Assembly: GCA_036852015.1 (NCBI GenBank)
Contig: JAANDG010000010.1
Span: 310,001-374,000, forward strand
DNA: 64,000 bases
Direction: 5' to 3'
DNA from: Pelodera strongyloides
Lineage: Eukaryota; Nematoda; Chromadorea; Rhabditida; Rhabditidae
Every line of letters starts with the position of its first letter. Within the stretch, counting starts at the first letter, position 1. Positions 37,273 through 48,400 of the stretch are shown piece after piece. The position numbers were made by a program, and so were the translations under genes. The notes beneath the pieces are model-generated. The model searched no databases, was not told where the DNA came from, and saw only the letters and a list, made by a program, of their open reading frames with translations.

Positions 37273-38615
37273 ACCTCTCAACCCCCATTATCTCTCTCTC
37301 TCTCCCCCCCCATCTCTCTCTTTCCTTTTCGTGAAACAAAACCGCAAACTGCTGGCAAATGGGAAGTAATTCCAATAACTCACTCGAAACACTGATTATC
37401 AGCTAGTTTGGCCTTATATGGGCTCATGCAGGCCAGCTCAACAATGCGAGCGTGTGAACGGAGTTCATCCTGAAATTTTATCTTGCAAATCTTTACTGAT
37501 ATCCTTTATTTCTTCTTCTTATCTCTCTTCTCTCTCTCTCCTTCTCTCTCTCTCACCCTACTCTCTCTCTCACTCTACTCTCTTCTTTGTCGCTTTGATT
37601 ATCAACCCGTACAAATTAGGAGCTAACCTTTTCTGCCAGCGTATCAAAAGTCGACACATTGTGTGCTAACTGAAATACGGTCAACGCTTCGTCCAGCACG
37701 GTAACATTCACGTCGAGTTGCATCTGAAATTATATGTAGAATTTACATAGGCTAAACTTCGGGTTACCCATCCTTGTTGCTTACGGCTTGTCGATTGTAT
37801 AAAAAGATAAAGTGTACCGGGTTATATCAACCGAATCCGCAGAAACGGTGCACCGGGGTCCGGTGGTTCATTTCTGAAGCCGGACGAACTGGCCTTTATA
37901 CATACTTCCCGGAGGCCAATTTTCTCGGGAAGCCGATTTATCTCAGCCGGTTTTACCCGGCTACCAACTTTTACACCCTTGGTGAGGTGAAGGTATTCCG
38001 GGCCGGGTTCGAACCAGCGACCGGTGGCGTGGAAGAAGGCGCTTGCCCCCCCCCCCCCCCTCTCGATTGTATACCTTATGCCAATTAGGTTTGGACCTTG
38101 AGTTTTCGAGTGAAGCTATAAAATCGAAAATCCGGTCTGATGTGAATCCGGTAAACGAAATATATCCGTTAAATGCCAATTGAACCAGAGAATTCGTCGT
38201 AAGAATCACGAAACCGAGTGTGAGGCTTACTAAAATAAATCTTCCCTGGTAGGTCTACCTGTCTAGAAGAGCTGAAGGTAAGATCTAGACAAGACTACCT
38301 ACAACCTTTCGTATGTAGGCCGTGCTCCTAGCCATCTGATGATCCAAGTGATTGTAGTTCTCACCTTTTCACTGAGGCACGGTGTCAGCACGGTGCGCGC
38401 ATCGTTGCAGAACTTATCCAGGGTTTGTGCATGCACGCTGTTTATGAAGACGATTGGGTAGCTCACATTTTCATAACATTCGGCAAGCGCGTCAAATGCG
38501 TTCTAAATATTGACGGGAAGTTAAAATAATGGAACTTCATAAAAGAACGTATAACGCGCCGTGCACGCACGCACGAACGCACGCGCACGCGCACACGCAC
38601 ACGCACACACACACG

Positions 38616-38656
<41 letters not shown>

Positions 38657-38771
38657 CACCCGTGCAAATTATTTAATTCAAGCAAACCTGGGTGGAATTA
38701 TCGATGAAATCTTCTATACTGACGGTGGCATGAACCGTATTGAGCAGAAATAGCAGATATAAAATATTCAT
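36309..38771 (-). CDS. Small type I membrane glycoprotein, unknown function, complete six exons
   Basis: Exons in transcript order: 38771-38688, 38502-38365, 37723-37628, 37469-37384, 37152-37125, 36509-36309; every junction is GT-AG and in phase, giving 210 residues. It begins MNILYLLFLLNTVHATVS, a signal peptide. The ectodomain has several cysteines (ECYENVSYP, FCNDARTVLTPC, ELACMSPYKAKLADNQC) and potential N-glycosylation sites at NST, NVS, NVT, NVS and NET. Near the C-terminus NFLSVAFFGTLCFTLVIVLR is a single transmembrane helix or a GPI-attachment signal, ending SPTYA. I do not recognise the family; the cysteine spacing is compatible with nematode-specific secreted domains, but I cannot name one. 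The fifth exon (28 bp) is the weakest call, though it fits both phases. Confidence 0.8.
37205..37325. repeat. (CT)n low-complexity tract in an intron
   Basis: CT/CCT-rich repeat between exons 4 and 5 of the small glycoprotein gene; a second tract lies at 37510-37585 in the preceding intron. Both are CT on the plus strand, GA in the transcript. Confidence 0.9.
37795..38060. repeat. Repeat with tRNA B-box-like motif and poly-C run, in an intron
   Basis: Contains CGGGTTCGAACCAGCGACCG and a run of C at 38047-38060, with duplicated CCGG-rich sequence upstream. The palindromic GGTTCGAACC resembles a Pol III B box, as in tRNA-derived SINEs, but no A box could be placed with confidence. Confidence 0.4.
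38566..38655. repeat. (CA)n microsatellite
   Basis: CACG- and CA-repeats in the first intron of the small glycoprotein gene. Confidence 0.95.
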
Positions 38772-40003
38772 TTAAAAGTGAAAAGCCATATTTATTTCAA
38801 GCTTTTATTGGAAATTTTATGCAAATTTCAGCTTTTGACTACAGAAGCATAGCTTCATCGTCATTTCTATGTTACGCTTTGAAAATATTGAACCACATAT
38901 AACTAACTGGTCACGCTCATGGATCGTGTGTACACATCAAGTTATGCGTTTTAACCACAACTACTTTCCTTGCTAACACTTTATAGCCTTACAATTAGGC
39001 TTAGACCTTAGAAACCGCTTGAAGAGTTCATTACTGCCTTACCTCTTAGGAAGGGCGCACTGCCGAGATAGACACTGGAAAAATAAACATAATTCTACGC
39101 CGCTTTTCTTTCAGGTTTTGTATTTTTTTTGTAGTCCCGTCACTGGACCACCCTTGCGCACTCTAAAAGTCAAAGTAACATCACTACCTGTTTACTTAGA
39201 GGGAACTACATAGTTTTTTACAGCACAACTACTCTCTTTAGTGTCTAGCACTTTATAGCCTTAGACTTAGGCCTTAGAAGCCCTTTGAACGATTCATTAT
39301 TGGGTGTCCCTAAACGCATTTCTGCGCGAAGCTGTGCTGCTCAAGTGCTCGTCAAACAATAGTCGTATAAACACTTAGGCGCGCGTCAAAGTACGTAGGC
39401 CTGCAGGCCAATAAGGTTAGCCCGCGGGCCTGCTCGTAATTAGGCTCGGCTAAGAAGATTACCCCAGGCCTGCCCGTAATTACTAGATTTTTTTTCATTC
39501 TTGATAGATAATCACAAGAAGGTTACCCCAGGCGCGCCAAACTAAAAGAAAGGGCAACTTTTGGACATAATACAACTTTTGGCATAATCTTGTAAATTTC
39601 GCACTTGGTATTTTTCTTCCTAAATTTTGTTCTGGGAACGCAATTGTTGTGCTGCATCAACTCAAATGTGTAATTTGATTGCTGTATTTCCTTATTTCCT
39701 ACTTTCTCATACCTGTACTTTTTTTACTCGTTCAGCTTTACTTCACTACAAAATTACAGCGGACAATTAATCATAAATCTGTAATTAAATTATGATAATT
39801 GCAGTGATCGCTTGTAAATAAAATGGTCCTGGTGGGCCACATACGGCGGAACAATCCCCTAAATCTAAAATGTTTTATTTATATTTATTTGGCTACTTTT
39901 ATTATTATAATAACTGCCACGGATATGATCGAACAGCGGGTGCTGCCGCCAAAACAATGCGAGGAACTTAAAAAGTGAGCTTGATCTCTAAGTTTATTTA
40001 TTT

Positions 40004-40125
40004 TTAAAGCGAAATATCGACCGGTTTTTGAAACGCATCGAGTACACCAACATTCGTATCCAGCTTATGCAAATGAACATATATTAGAATAAAAAATCAG
40101 AAGCCGGCTGGTATTTCGCTTTAAA
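40004..40125. mobile_element. MITE family A copy, internally deleted
   Basis: Starts TTAAAGCGAAATATCGACCG and ends CCGGCTGGTATTTCGCTTTAA. It is only about 120 bp long because the core after AAAAAATC is deleted. Its right TTAAA is shared with the left end of the next element. Confidence 0.85.
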
Positions 40126-40576
40126 GGGGAGGCCCACGAGGAAAAAGCTTTCCTCAATTTATTTGCACAGAATGTCCGGAATTTCAGAAATATTACTGTG
40201 AAAACCGCAAAGCTTGAAGCCTAGAACTCACTGAGTTATTCTCCGGCAAACAGTTCGGCCAGGTACCGTAGCCAGAAACAATTTTTGCGCTTTTAGGGCA
40301 TTACTGTATTGGAAACGACTCTTTATACGCAGATGAATGATCTTTGTTCGTTTGACCATTATTATGTAGAGAAAGAGTGCAAATGAACCGATATCAACCG
40401 TAAAAACGAATTTTGATGTTGCTGACTACGGTACCTGGCCGAACTGTTTGACGGGGAATAACTCTGTGAGTTCTACGCTTCAAGTAATGCGGGTTTCACG
40501 GTAATATTTCTGAAGTACCGGACATTCTATACAAGTAAATTGAGGACGACTTTCTTCTCGTGGGCCTCTCCCTTTA
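40121..40576. mobile_element. Foldback family B, full-length copy
   Basis: TTAAAGGGGAGGCCCACGAG at the left and CTCGTGGGCCTCTCCCTTTAA at the right are inverted, as are long inner arms (CGGAATTTCAGAAATATTAC, CGGCCAGGTACCGTAG). No coding capacity. It directly abuts a family A MITE, sharing TTAAA, so one may have inserted next to the other's TTAA end. Confidence 0.9.
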
Positions 40577-41063
40577 AGCACATTTTATGATTATCATACT
40601 CGAACACCTTTTTGTGCACAGACAGCATAGAGTAACTTCCACGTATGGACACTGGACACTGAAGATTCTTTTCATACTTATTTATGTTTTTACGCTTTTT
40701 TTTGTTATTGTACGATAACAGTAATCAGCTATAATAGGAATTGCATGGTGCTTCGCTTAGTGCTTTGCGTTCGCATGCCGTAATATTACAATTACAGTAC
40801 TTGCGGCGTGGCACTTGGTTTTGAAGCGAATTTTGAACACGTTCTTGTATAATATACATATTTCTGTGTCACGTCTGTACCGGAAGGGCACAGACGAAGT
40901 TCACGCGTATTTTAGACGGATTATGGATAACTACATCCATTTCTACGTATTCTACGAGATGATTGTGTCGTTCTTGATATTTCCGACGCAATTTGCATAT
41001 AACACATAGAAATGCAGTTGTCCAAGAGATATTTGAAAACCACGTGACACTGACCCTTTAAGC

Positions 41064-41186
41064 ATGGCGCAGCGATTTCTCTGTCTGACGACGCGTGCCC
41101 GAGAAGCGAAATATGAACAACGACGTGACGACGTTATGGAGACTGAGGATGTAGATCGTATGGGATTTTCTACGGCATCAGGCTAG
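41064..41186 (+). other. Possible upstream coding segment of the giant Kunitz gene
   Basis: An ATG opens a 40-codon frame (MAQRFLCLTTRAREAKYEQR, then acidic METEDVDRMGFSTAS) ending in CAGGCTAGT. If GC at 41182 served as a GC donor, the phase would match the exon at 42466, and the same CAG-GCTAGT context is used at 63162 in this gene. There is no signal peptide and no independent support, so it may be chance. Confidence 0.2.
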
Positions 41187-41445
41187 TACATCTTATTTTA
41201 TCACTTTTTTTAAAGGATGCAGTCGCATCCTATTTTATATTTATCTTTTTTTCCCGCTTTTAAAATCACATTCTAAATTTCGAAAAGAAAAATCTACAGT
41301 AATCTGTAATTTTATGGACGTTTCGCACCCCGAATCCTTTCCATTTCTAATAAAAAGGAGGGTCAATTTTTATAGGAGATAATGTTGAAATTGTTATTCA
41401 TTGTTGTTACATCTATTTCTCTATCTCCCCCTCACCTCTCTCTCG

Positions 41446-41477
<32 letters not shown>

Positions 41478-42465
41478 CTATCTGTTTATTCTCCAATTAC
41501 CACTCTTCTTCCGTGTAAGGCAATACCCATTACTCGTGCTTATTGTTTGAAATGCGCCCAGTCCAAGTTCTCGAACATACTTGAGACCAAATGAGTAGAT
41601 CTGTGCTCTCAGATTGTCGTAGCGTTGTTCCGACGGAAAGCTAGATCGATAGATCGACCGAATGTGTGCTAATCGAATACTAGAACAATGTTTTATACAA
41701 GTCTTTTTTTTTATTCTAAAAGACACCCACAGTACAGTGTAGAGAGTAGAGAGAGACTAGTTTGTTATTATATGCCACATACGGAGTCGTACATACTTAC
41801 GTTATATAGGGAATGATACACACTACCTTGTTAGTCTAACTGTGGAGTTTGGTGAATGTTTCTTTAAACCACAAACTTTCAAGTTGCAGTATTTGTACTA
41901 ACTAGCAAAAACACGCTACGAAAAGCAGACGAGATCGGGAGACCGTGCTATCTTTGTACTATCTTTGTACTAGAGCCACAGGTTGTTTGTTCGAACCGCT
42001 TATAGTCACAGAAAATGTGGAGTGTGGTTTACTTTTTTTACCACAAGTTCTCACTCTTCGGTGTTTGTATGTACTATTTCAGTCCTAGATCGTTATACAG
42101 GCAAGGAGACCTTTGCTCTCTCCATGCTTTATTTGTACTAATTGAATGCTAGATCGAGAGATCGTGCTCTTTTTGTATGTACTAAATGTGTGCTAGACGT
42201 GGAGGTCGCGTGCTGAGACATTTTAGTCAAAGAGTGTATGAAGTATGAAGTTTGGTGACGTTTCCTCAATTTTAAAGGGTTTGGTCACTCGACACATACA
42301 ATCTACATCGATAAACAATGCAAATGTAAAAAGAGGCTGACTTTTTTGGTGTGGTCATCCCTTTAAAGGGATGCTTCGGTTCAAAAGTGTTGGTTTAGCC
42401 TAAAAATGTACTAGCTAGCAGCCTTCCGCAATTATTGACCGATAATTACCGAAATATAATTTCAG

Positions 42466-45400
42466 GCTCGCGTCGTGTTGGCGAAACGTGCTCCTTTAAT
42501 ACGGACTGCGTTGTGGGCGCGTTCTGCGACGCACAGTTGTGCCGATGCTGGAGTACGCACGTGGCCGTCGAACGATATTGCTGGCGAAGTTGGTTAATTT
42601 TTTTTAATATTTTTTTTTAAATAAGCTCATTTACGCATCTAGTTCTTTTACGAAAACACGCAACTCTGTAGTTCTGAGGGTTTAAGGATAAGTGATGAGG
42701 TTACAAGTTTCTTACTGGATTTGAACCGTTTTTTTTCCGAGTACATCAACTAAAAATACTAAGTATCGAATTACGCTTTGAATTTCTTGAATTCACAATA
42801 ACACTTTCAAATAACTTTATTATACACACATTTGCTTGCAACTCCAATAAATATACACAACTAAATTTAATGCTTCGAGTACGGTGGCGGGGGTGTATTA
42901 TAATCTGGAGGGTATCGATTTGGACCAGGATACTGTACCGCTGGATATTGATTGATTGGCGGAGTTGGATATTGAGTATATGAAGCTGGTCCCTGATTAT
43001 AAGGATATGGGGCCGTTGGTGGGGCTGGATAATGCGAAGTGCCCGCACCGTGCGCATTCTGTTCCGGGCTCCACACGGGCTCCTGGTGTGGAACGAAGAA
43101 ATCAGTATCGCTTTCTGAAAGTTGCACAGATTATTTGCATATTATTTAGTTTACAGCGGTATAACAACCGCCGTGTCTAGGCTCTCACGACCGTCGTTGG
43201 ATGCGCCCATATCGACGTTGGAATTTAGAATGGTTTTCAGCAAGCTAATTAGCTCGTAATTATGCTATGCAATTGCTCACCTGACTTACGCCTCATCGAC
43301 ATACGTTTGAACATTTCACGCATTTCGTTCTCGTCGTTTTGCCTAAATTATTGGAACTGGAATAGAACAATTGAAGTTTTGACTAGCGATAACAGTAAAT
43401 AGAAATTGAGAAACGTACACCTTATAGTGAAACGAAGTGTGTCTCTGAACTTCTGGACAACCAAATCAAGTTCATGTGTATTTTATGCCTGCTCACACCT
43501 GTACCGGAAGGGCGCAGGAAGAAATTGTCCAGCATACGTTTCAATAACCACGTGCAATACCACTTTGAACTTGATGGAAAAATTCAAACCCACACTCTTT
43601 CGGGCGGTGCTTCTAGTGCTGGAAGACGCTCGCGGTTTTTCTTCTCTTTTCTCTTTCCCATAACTTTTGCGAGCAGGCTGACTAGTGGCATACCGTGATG
43701 TGGCCTTCCTAAACATACCCATTTTAATAAAAATAAAATAAAATTTTTACGCCTTTAGAGCTGCCAAGTCTGCTTACGATATGTTAGAGAGGCCCTGAGC
43801 ATTGTTCCAGATGACTAATTTCTCGAAGAATTTTGTTTAAACATGGCTGAACTTCCGCATGCATGCGGTCATTTAAGTCAAAAAGCATGTATGCCGTAAA
43901 TCGTGCGGCATGCATGCTTTTTGAGATTTGGCATGCATGCAGTCATCATGACTGCATGCATGCCATTTGGATGCGGCATGCATGTTTTTTAATTGGCAGC
44001 ATGCATGCCAAGTGTGACCTGAGTAGTTTAACACGTTCAAAAGCTTCCAAATGATTTTTATAGTACATTTACATCATTTACAAGAAACGTAGTCAGCGGC
44101 TGGTACGCTGGTAGTGTCTTAAAGAGTTCAGAATTCAGACCTCATACCACAGCGCCATGTATCATCCTCGTTATTAGTATATTCACTACCAAATCAACAG
44201 AAGTGTCTTATGCGTGAACTGATCTTTCTATTAATCGGCATATCGAAGAGTATACTAAAAAAACCTTACCGTAGCCATATCCATAATGGTGCGGTTGTTC
44301 GGAACCATAAGGTTGCACGTAGCCTGGCGCGCACGGTGCATTACAGTACACTGGCGCGCACCCACCGTAGTATCCATATGCACCACAGCGCCTGCGACGC
44401 CGTCCGCAACCGTACCCAAAGCCTCCATAATGGCAACCCCAGGGCATTTTCTGTAAATTAAGAGTTAGAAAAAGTAAGGCAGACTATTAAAGCGAAATAC
44501 CGGCTGGTTTTTGAAACACATCGTGGACAACTGAATCTTACGTATTTATGCTAATTTACTCGAATTTAGCTCAATTTTTTATTTTATGTTATATTAATTT
44601 GCATAGGATGCACAAGAATCCTGGTGTACTTGATGTGTTACAAAAACCGGCCGGTATTTCGCTTTAAATATTAAGCATACGTTGTAATATTCCTATAAGC
44701 TTCATAAGAATCCTGGTGTACTCGATATGTTTCAAAAACCGGCCGGTAGTTCGCTTTAAATATTAAATTTACTTTGCAAACTAACAGGATGCGTATACAC
44801 GCTGAGCGAAACAAAATCTAACCAGAAAAGAGCTAACAAATTGATGTCATTTTCTAGTTGTAAGTTGTAATTAACAAAATTCGTGTCTAAGAAAATTCGT
44901 GAAAAGTTTGAGAAAGATGAATGGCAAAATGATATTTTATGGTTCTTTTTGATATCGAGTTTTCGAAAAGCATTGGTCAATGAATAAAGGATTATATATA
45001 GTTACTAAATAATCTAATTAAGAAATTAGAAATAATTCGAACAAGGCAAAACACTTGGGTAACCAACGGCAACAACAATGAACGTTTCGAAATAGCTGAA
45101 GTTTTTAGGCAAACATTTTCATCTCACGCGCTATATCTCTCTCTCTCTCTGTCTCTCTCTCTCTCGCTCTCTCTCCCCTCTCTCATATTCCTCCTCTCTC
45201 TCACTCAGCATCTCTCTCCTTCTCTCTCTCTCACACTCCCTCTTTCCCACTCTCCCTCTCTATACCATTATTTGCTTATCGGATGGTGTTTGGCGTTCAA
45301 GATTATTGTTAGAATTATGAGAAGTATGACGTACAAAGGATTAAGTTTAAATCAGCGCCACGCGACACGTTCGGCCAGCCGCTAGTCAGTAACAACATGA

Positions 45401-48400
45401 TAAGATTACTTATGAAATTCAACTATTACGCAGTCAGGGTATGCGCAGCGTAGTTGACTACGAAGGTAGGGTGCGCATCGTAGTGCGCATATGGCGATTA
45501 TGTAGAGTGATAGTGATTAACAATATTATTTTTCATGTTTTGAGGCAATATTCCTATCAATTTACGTACATACATATAAATTGGTGCAGAATTCAGGGAA
45601 ATACCATTCGAATTTAGAAATTTTTTTTTGATTATTTCGATTGCGTTTAGTGGCGTTTATAGAATAAAAATAAAAGAAATAAAGGAAAATAAACTACAAA
45701 GGTTACGAAATCGATGAGTTGTGCAGGGTAGCCTGATGCTGGCATGATGGGTAGGGCCGAAAGTAAATATAGAGTTTTTTTGCTCATTGTTTACCTGCGT
45801 GTGAATAACTCATTGCTCGCGATCTTTGACGTTATTTGTGAATAATTTATAGTATCTCTATAAATAGTGGGTTCGAAGAAATGGAAAATAGCTTATATTT
45901 AAAAAATAACAATGATGAACTAAATGTTTAAATATTTGTAGACGTATAACAACCTCTTCTTGAAACATATGTTGAATAACATGATTCCTGTGTATCATAT
46001 GCAAATGAGTACGATTAGAATAAAGAATCGAGCTCAATTCGAGTTCACTTATAGTTATTGTTTTTGGACATATGTTTCAAAAACCGGCCGTCACATAGCT
46101 TTAAATTAAAAATTTCAGAAGTCAATCCTGAAGAGAGTGGTTGCTCGTACAATGATCAATGCGACGCAGTTTGGCCGGGTGCATCGTGCACGTTTTCTAT
46201 TTGCAGGTTTGCTTTCTATACGATGTCCTGTTGAAGTAACTTGACTTGATTCCGTTCCATGAAAGTCATTATTAGTACTTTATGATTCCCTACTTTTTCT
46301 TTTTCAGTTGCGGGTAATACCGCTAGTTTTTCCATTCTTTACTTTTTACTTATTGTCTATTATCTTTCCTCATTATGCGAACTTCCTGTCTAACTGTTGC
46401 GGCAGGATATTTTGATAGTACACGTAGTACACGTGCAAAACATTGACGACTATATTGTGACAGTGTTGCGCCGCCGATTGTAAATCGTGAACATGCCATC
46501 ATGGTTTGCATTTTAATTGGTGATTATACGCACGTGCTCGTCCAAACTCGGATCTTGCCTAGAAAAGGATATTTGTATTATCGACTTTAGATGCCCAGCT
46601 GGCAAGATTGCGGCTCCTACGAGAGAAGGACCTGTCTGTCACTCGCCAGGTAGACTTTTTCAACGCAACTTGAATATAGTTTATTGATGCATAACGTAGC
46701 TGGAAAGATACTGTGTACATTACGTAATCAAAGGATAGCCTAACAATAAGAAAACACAAAAGTTCCTACCCCAACTACATATATTTTTTTGTATACAATT
46801 ACTTACAATATGTTTACGGCGTTACGGAGCTGGGTAACTGACATGACTAGGCCTAAGGTTTTTGGCCTAAGATTTCTCATCTGAATAATTAAAGGTCAAT
46901 GCCCGACGAATGGGGCAAATTCCCTGCTTTACAATCGGAATACAAATACTCCTTCATCTTGTTTCTTCTTCGACGGGGAGGAGAAACGTGCCGGACGCTT
47001 CATAGGATGCGACGATTTTCCAGAGGTGATTTTTTTCCGCGGTACAGACTAGTGCGCGGCTCTGTTATAGCACACTATGTCTCCCGGCTGTGCTAGGAGA
47101 GTGAGCGAAGTATTTTTTTTGGCTGCCACGGATGGCTCAAATGATTCACAGTGAAAATGTAAGTCTCATGGAAGAATTTCAGCAAAGCATAAACATAAGC
47201 CCTCTATCTAAATGTATATCTAACTAGGGAACTATACGATTGAACATATATTTGTTCATCATTCGATCAATAGTTAGAGTATTTTCTGCTGCTATGAATT
47301 ATGAATCAATCAAATTCAATGAACTCTCGTGTGATGCATGGCCAAGGAAAAATATATTTCGAAGGGGGATAGTTCCTTGTAAGCTTGAGATTAAGTCCAT
47401 TTTTCTAGGTGCACGAGTGTATCGACGGACTATGCTGCCCCAGCCGAGGTGAGCTTTTTTTATTTGTTTTTTATTTAAATTTTACATTTTCTCATATTTT
47501 TTTACATTTTTCACAAAAAGAAACTTTCAGATTTTTGAAAAACAGATACATACTTTAGAAAAAAAATTTCATAAATAAAATCTGAACTTGCGCTTACTGT
47601 TTATTAAATAGCGAAATTAATTTAGCATTAACTTGTATCCAACCAATGGAGGCTGGTGACGGAGGTAACGATACGACAGTGTATGCGGCTCGGTGGTATT
47701 TTGATTCGGTATGTTTCATCATCATAACTTCATAAATCTTGCACTTTTAATTATTTTTTTGTTTGCTGCTTGAATCGAATTAAAAATACGTAGAGAATCA
47801 ATCAATTAAAGGGGGCTCACGAGGCTCACGAGGAAACACAATTTTGCTAGTTTGCCATAATGTTCCGGTTCTCCATACGAGTTTGCCACATGGGATCGTC
47901 ATTTTGTAGATATAGCCATTAGACTCGGCACAATTCATTGGATATGCGGTACGTTTCAGCAAGTTAATAAGGCTAGCATTTTTAACAGTAATGTTAGTAG
48001 ACATGTTGTTTGTTATACTGTTTCTGAGAATATAACAGAGGCCATATTCACCACTCCGATTCCCTTGGGGAAATATTCCCTGAGGACAGAAAATAACATT
48101 CTAATGTGAGACACGCAGAGAAAATACGGGCAATTCCCCATGGGGAATTGACTGGTGAATATCGCCTCAGAATGAGAATGACGAGACTAAGATAAAGTCA
48201 GTCGTCTTACCAAAGGAAGACGTGGAAACGCTGCAGGATGTCTTGCAGTTGCAGAACAGAATGCAGCGTGCCGAGTGGCCAACAATTAAGGCCTCCCGGG
48301 GGCGATCTGAGGCCGTTTTCCCAACCATTTTTGACCATCAAACGTACTTTTTGTCAAAAAGATTCTTAACTTAAGTACCGACAGGTAAATGTTGGTGAAA

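Larger units (their letters stand above)
38772..42465. other. Intergenic repeats between divergent genes
   Basis: Holds a locally duplicated block (about 38955-39035 and 39205-39290, sharing CACTTTATAGCCTTA and CTTAGAAACC-like sequence), a family A MITE (40004-40125), an adjacent family B foldback (40121-40576), a CT tract (41420-41475) and a possible 40-codon upstream coding segment (41064-41186). A repeated CTGTACCGGAAGGGC motif at 40880 also occurs at 43500. Confidence 0.6.
42466..46649 (+). other. EB-like cysteine modules of the giant Kunitz protein
   Basis: Exon 42466-42588 reads [20 protein letters not shown] then [15 protein letters not shown], matching the EB pattern of paired C-x6-C and CxC cysteines. 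Exons 46119-46206 and 46591-46649 join as [40 protein letters not shown], a second EB-like module. EB domains are found mainly in nematode extracellular proteins, often beside Kunitz domains. The phase-1 junction between 42588 and 46119 supports that they belong to one gene despite the 3.5-kb intron. Confidence 0.8.
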
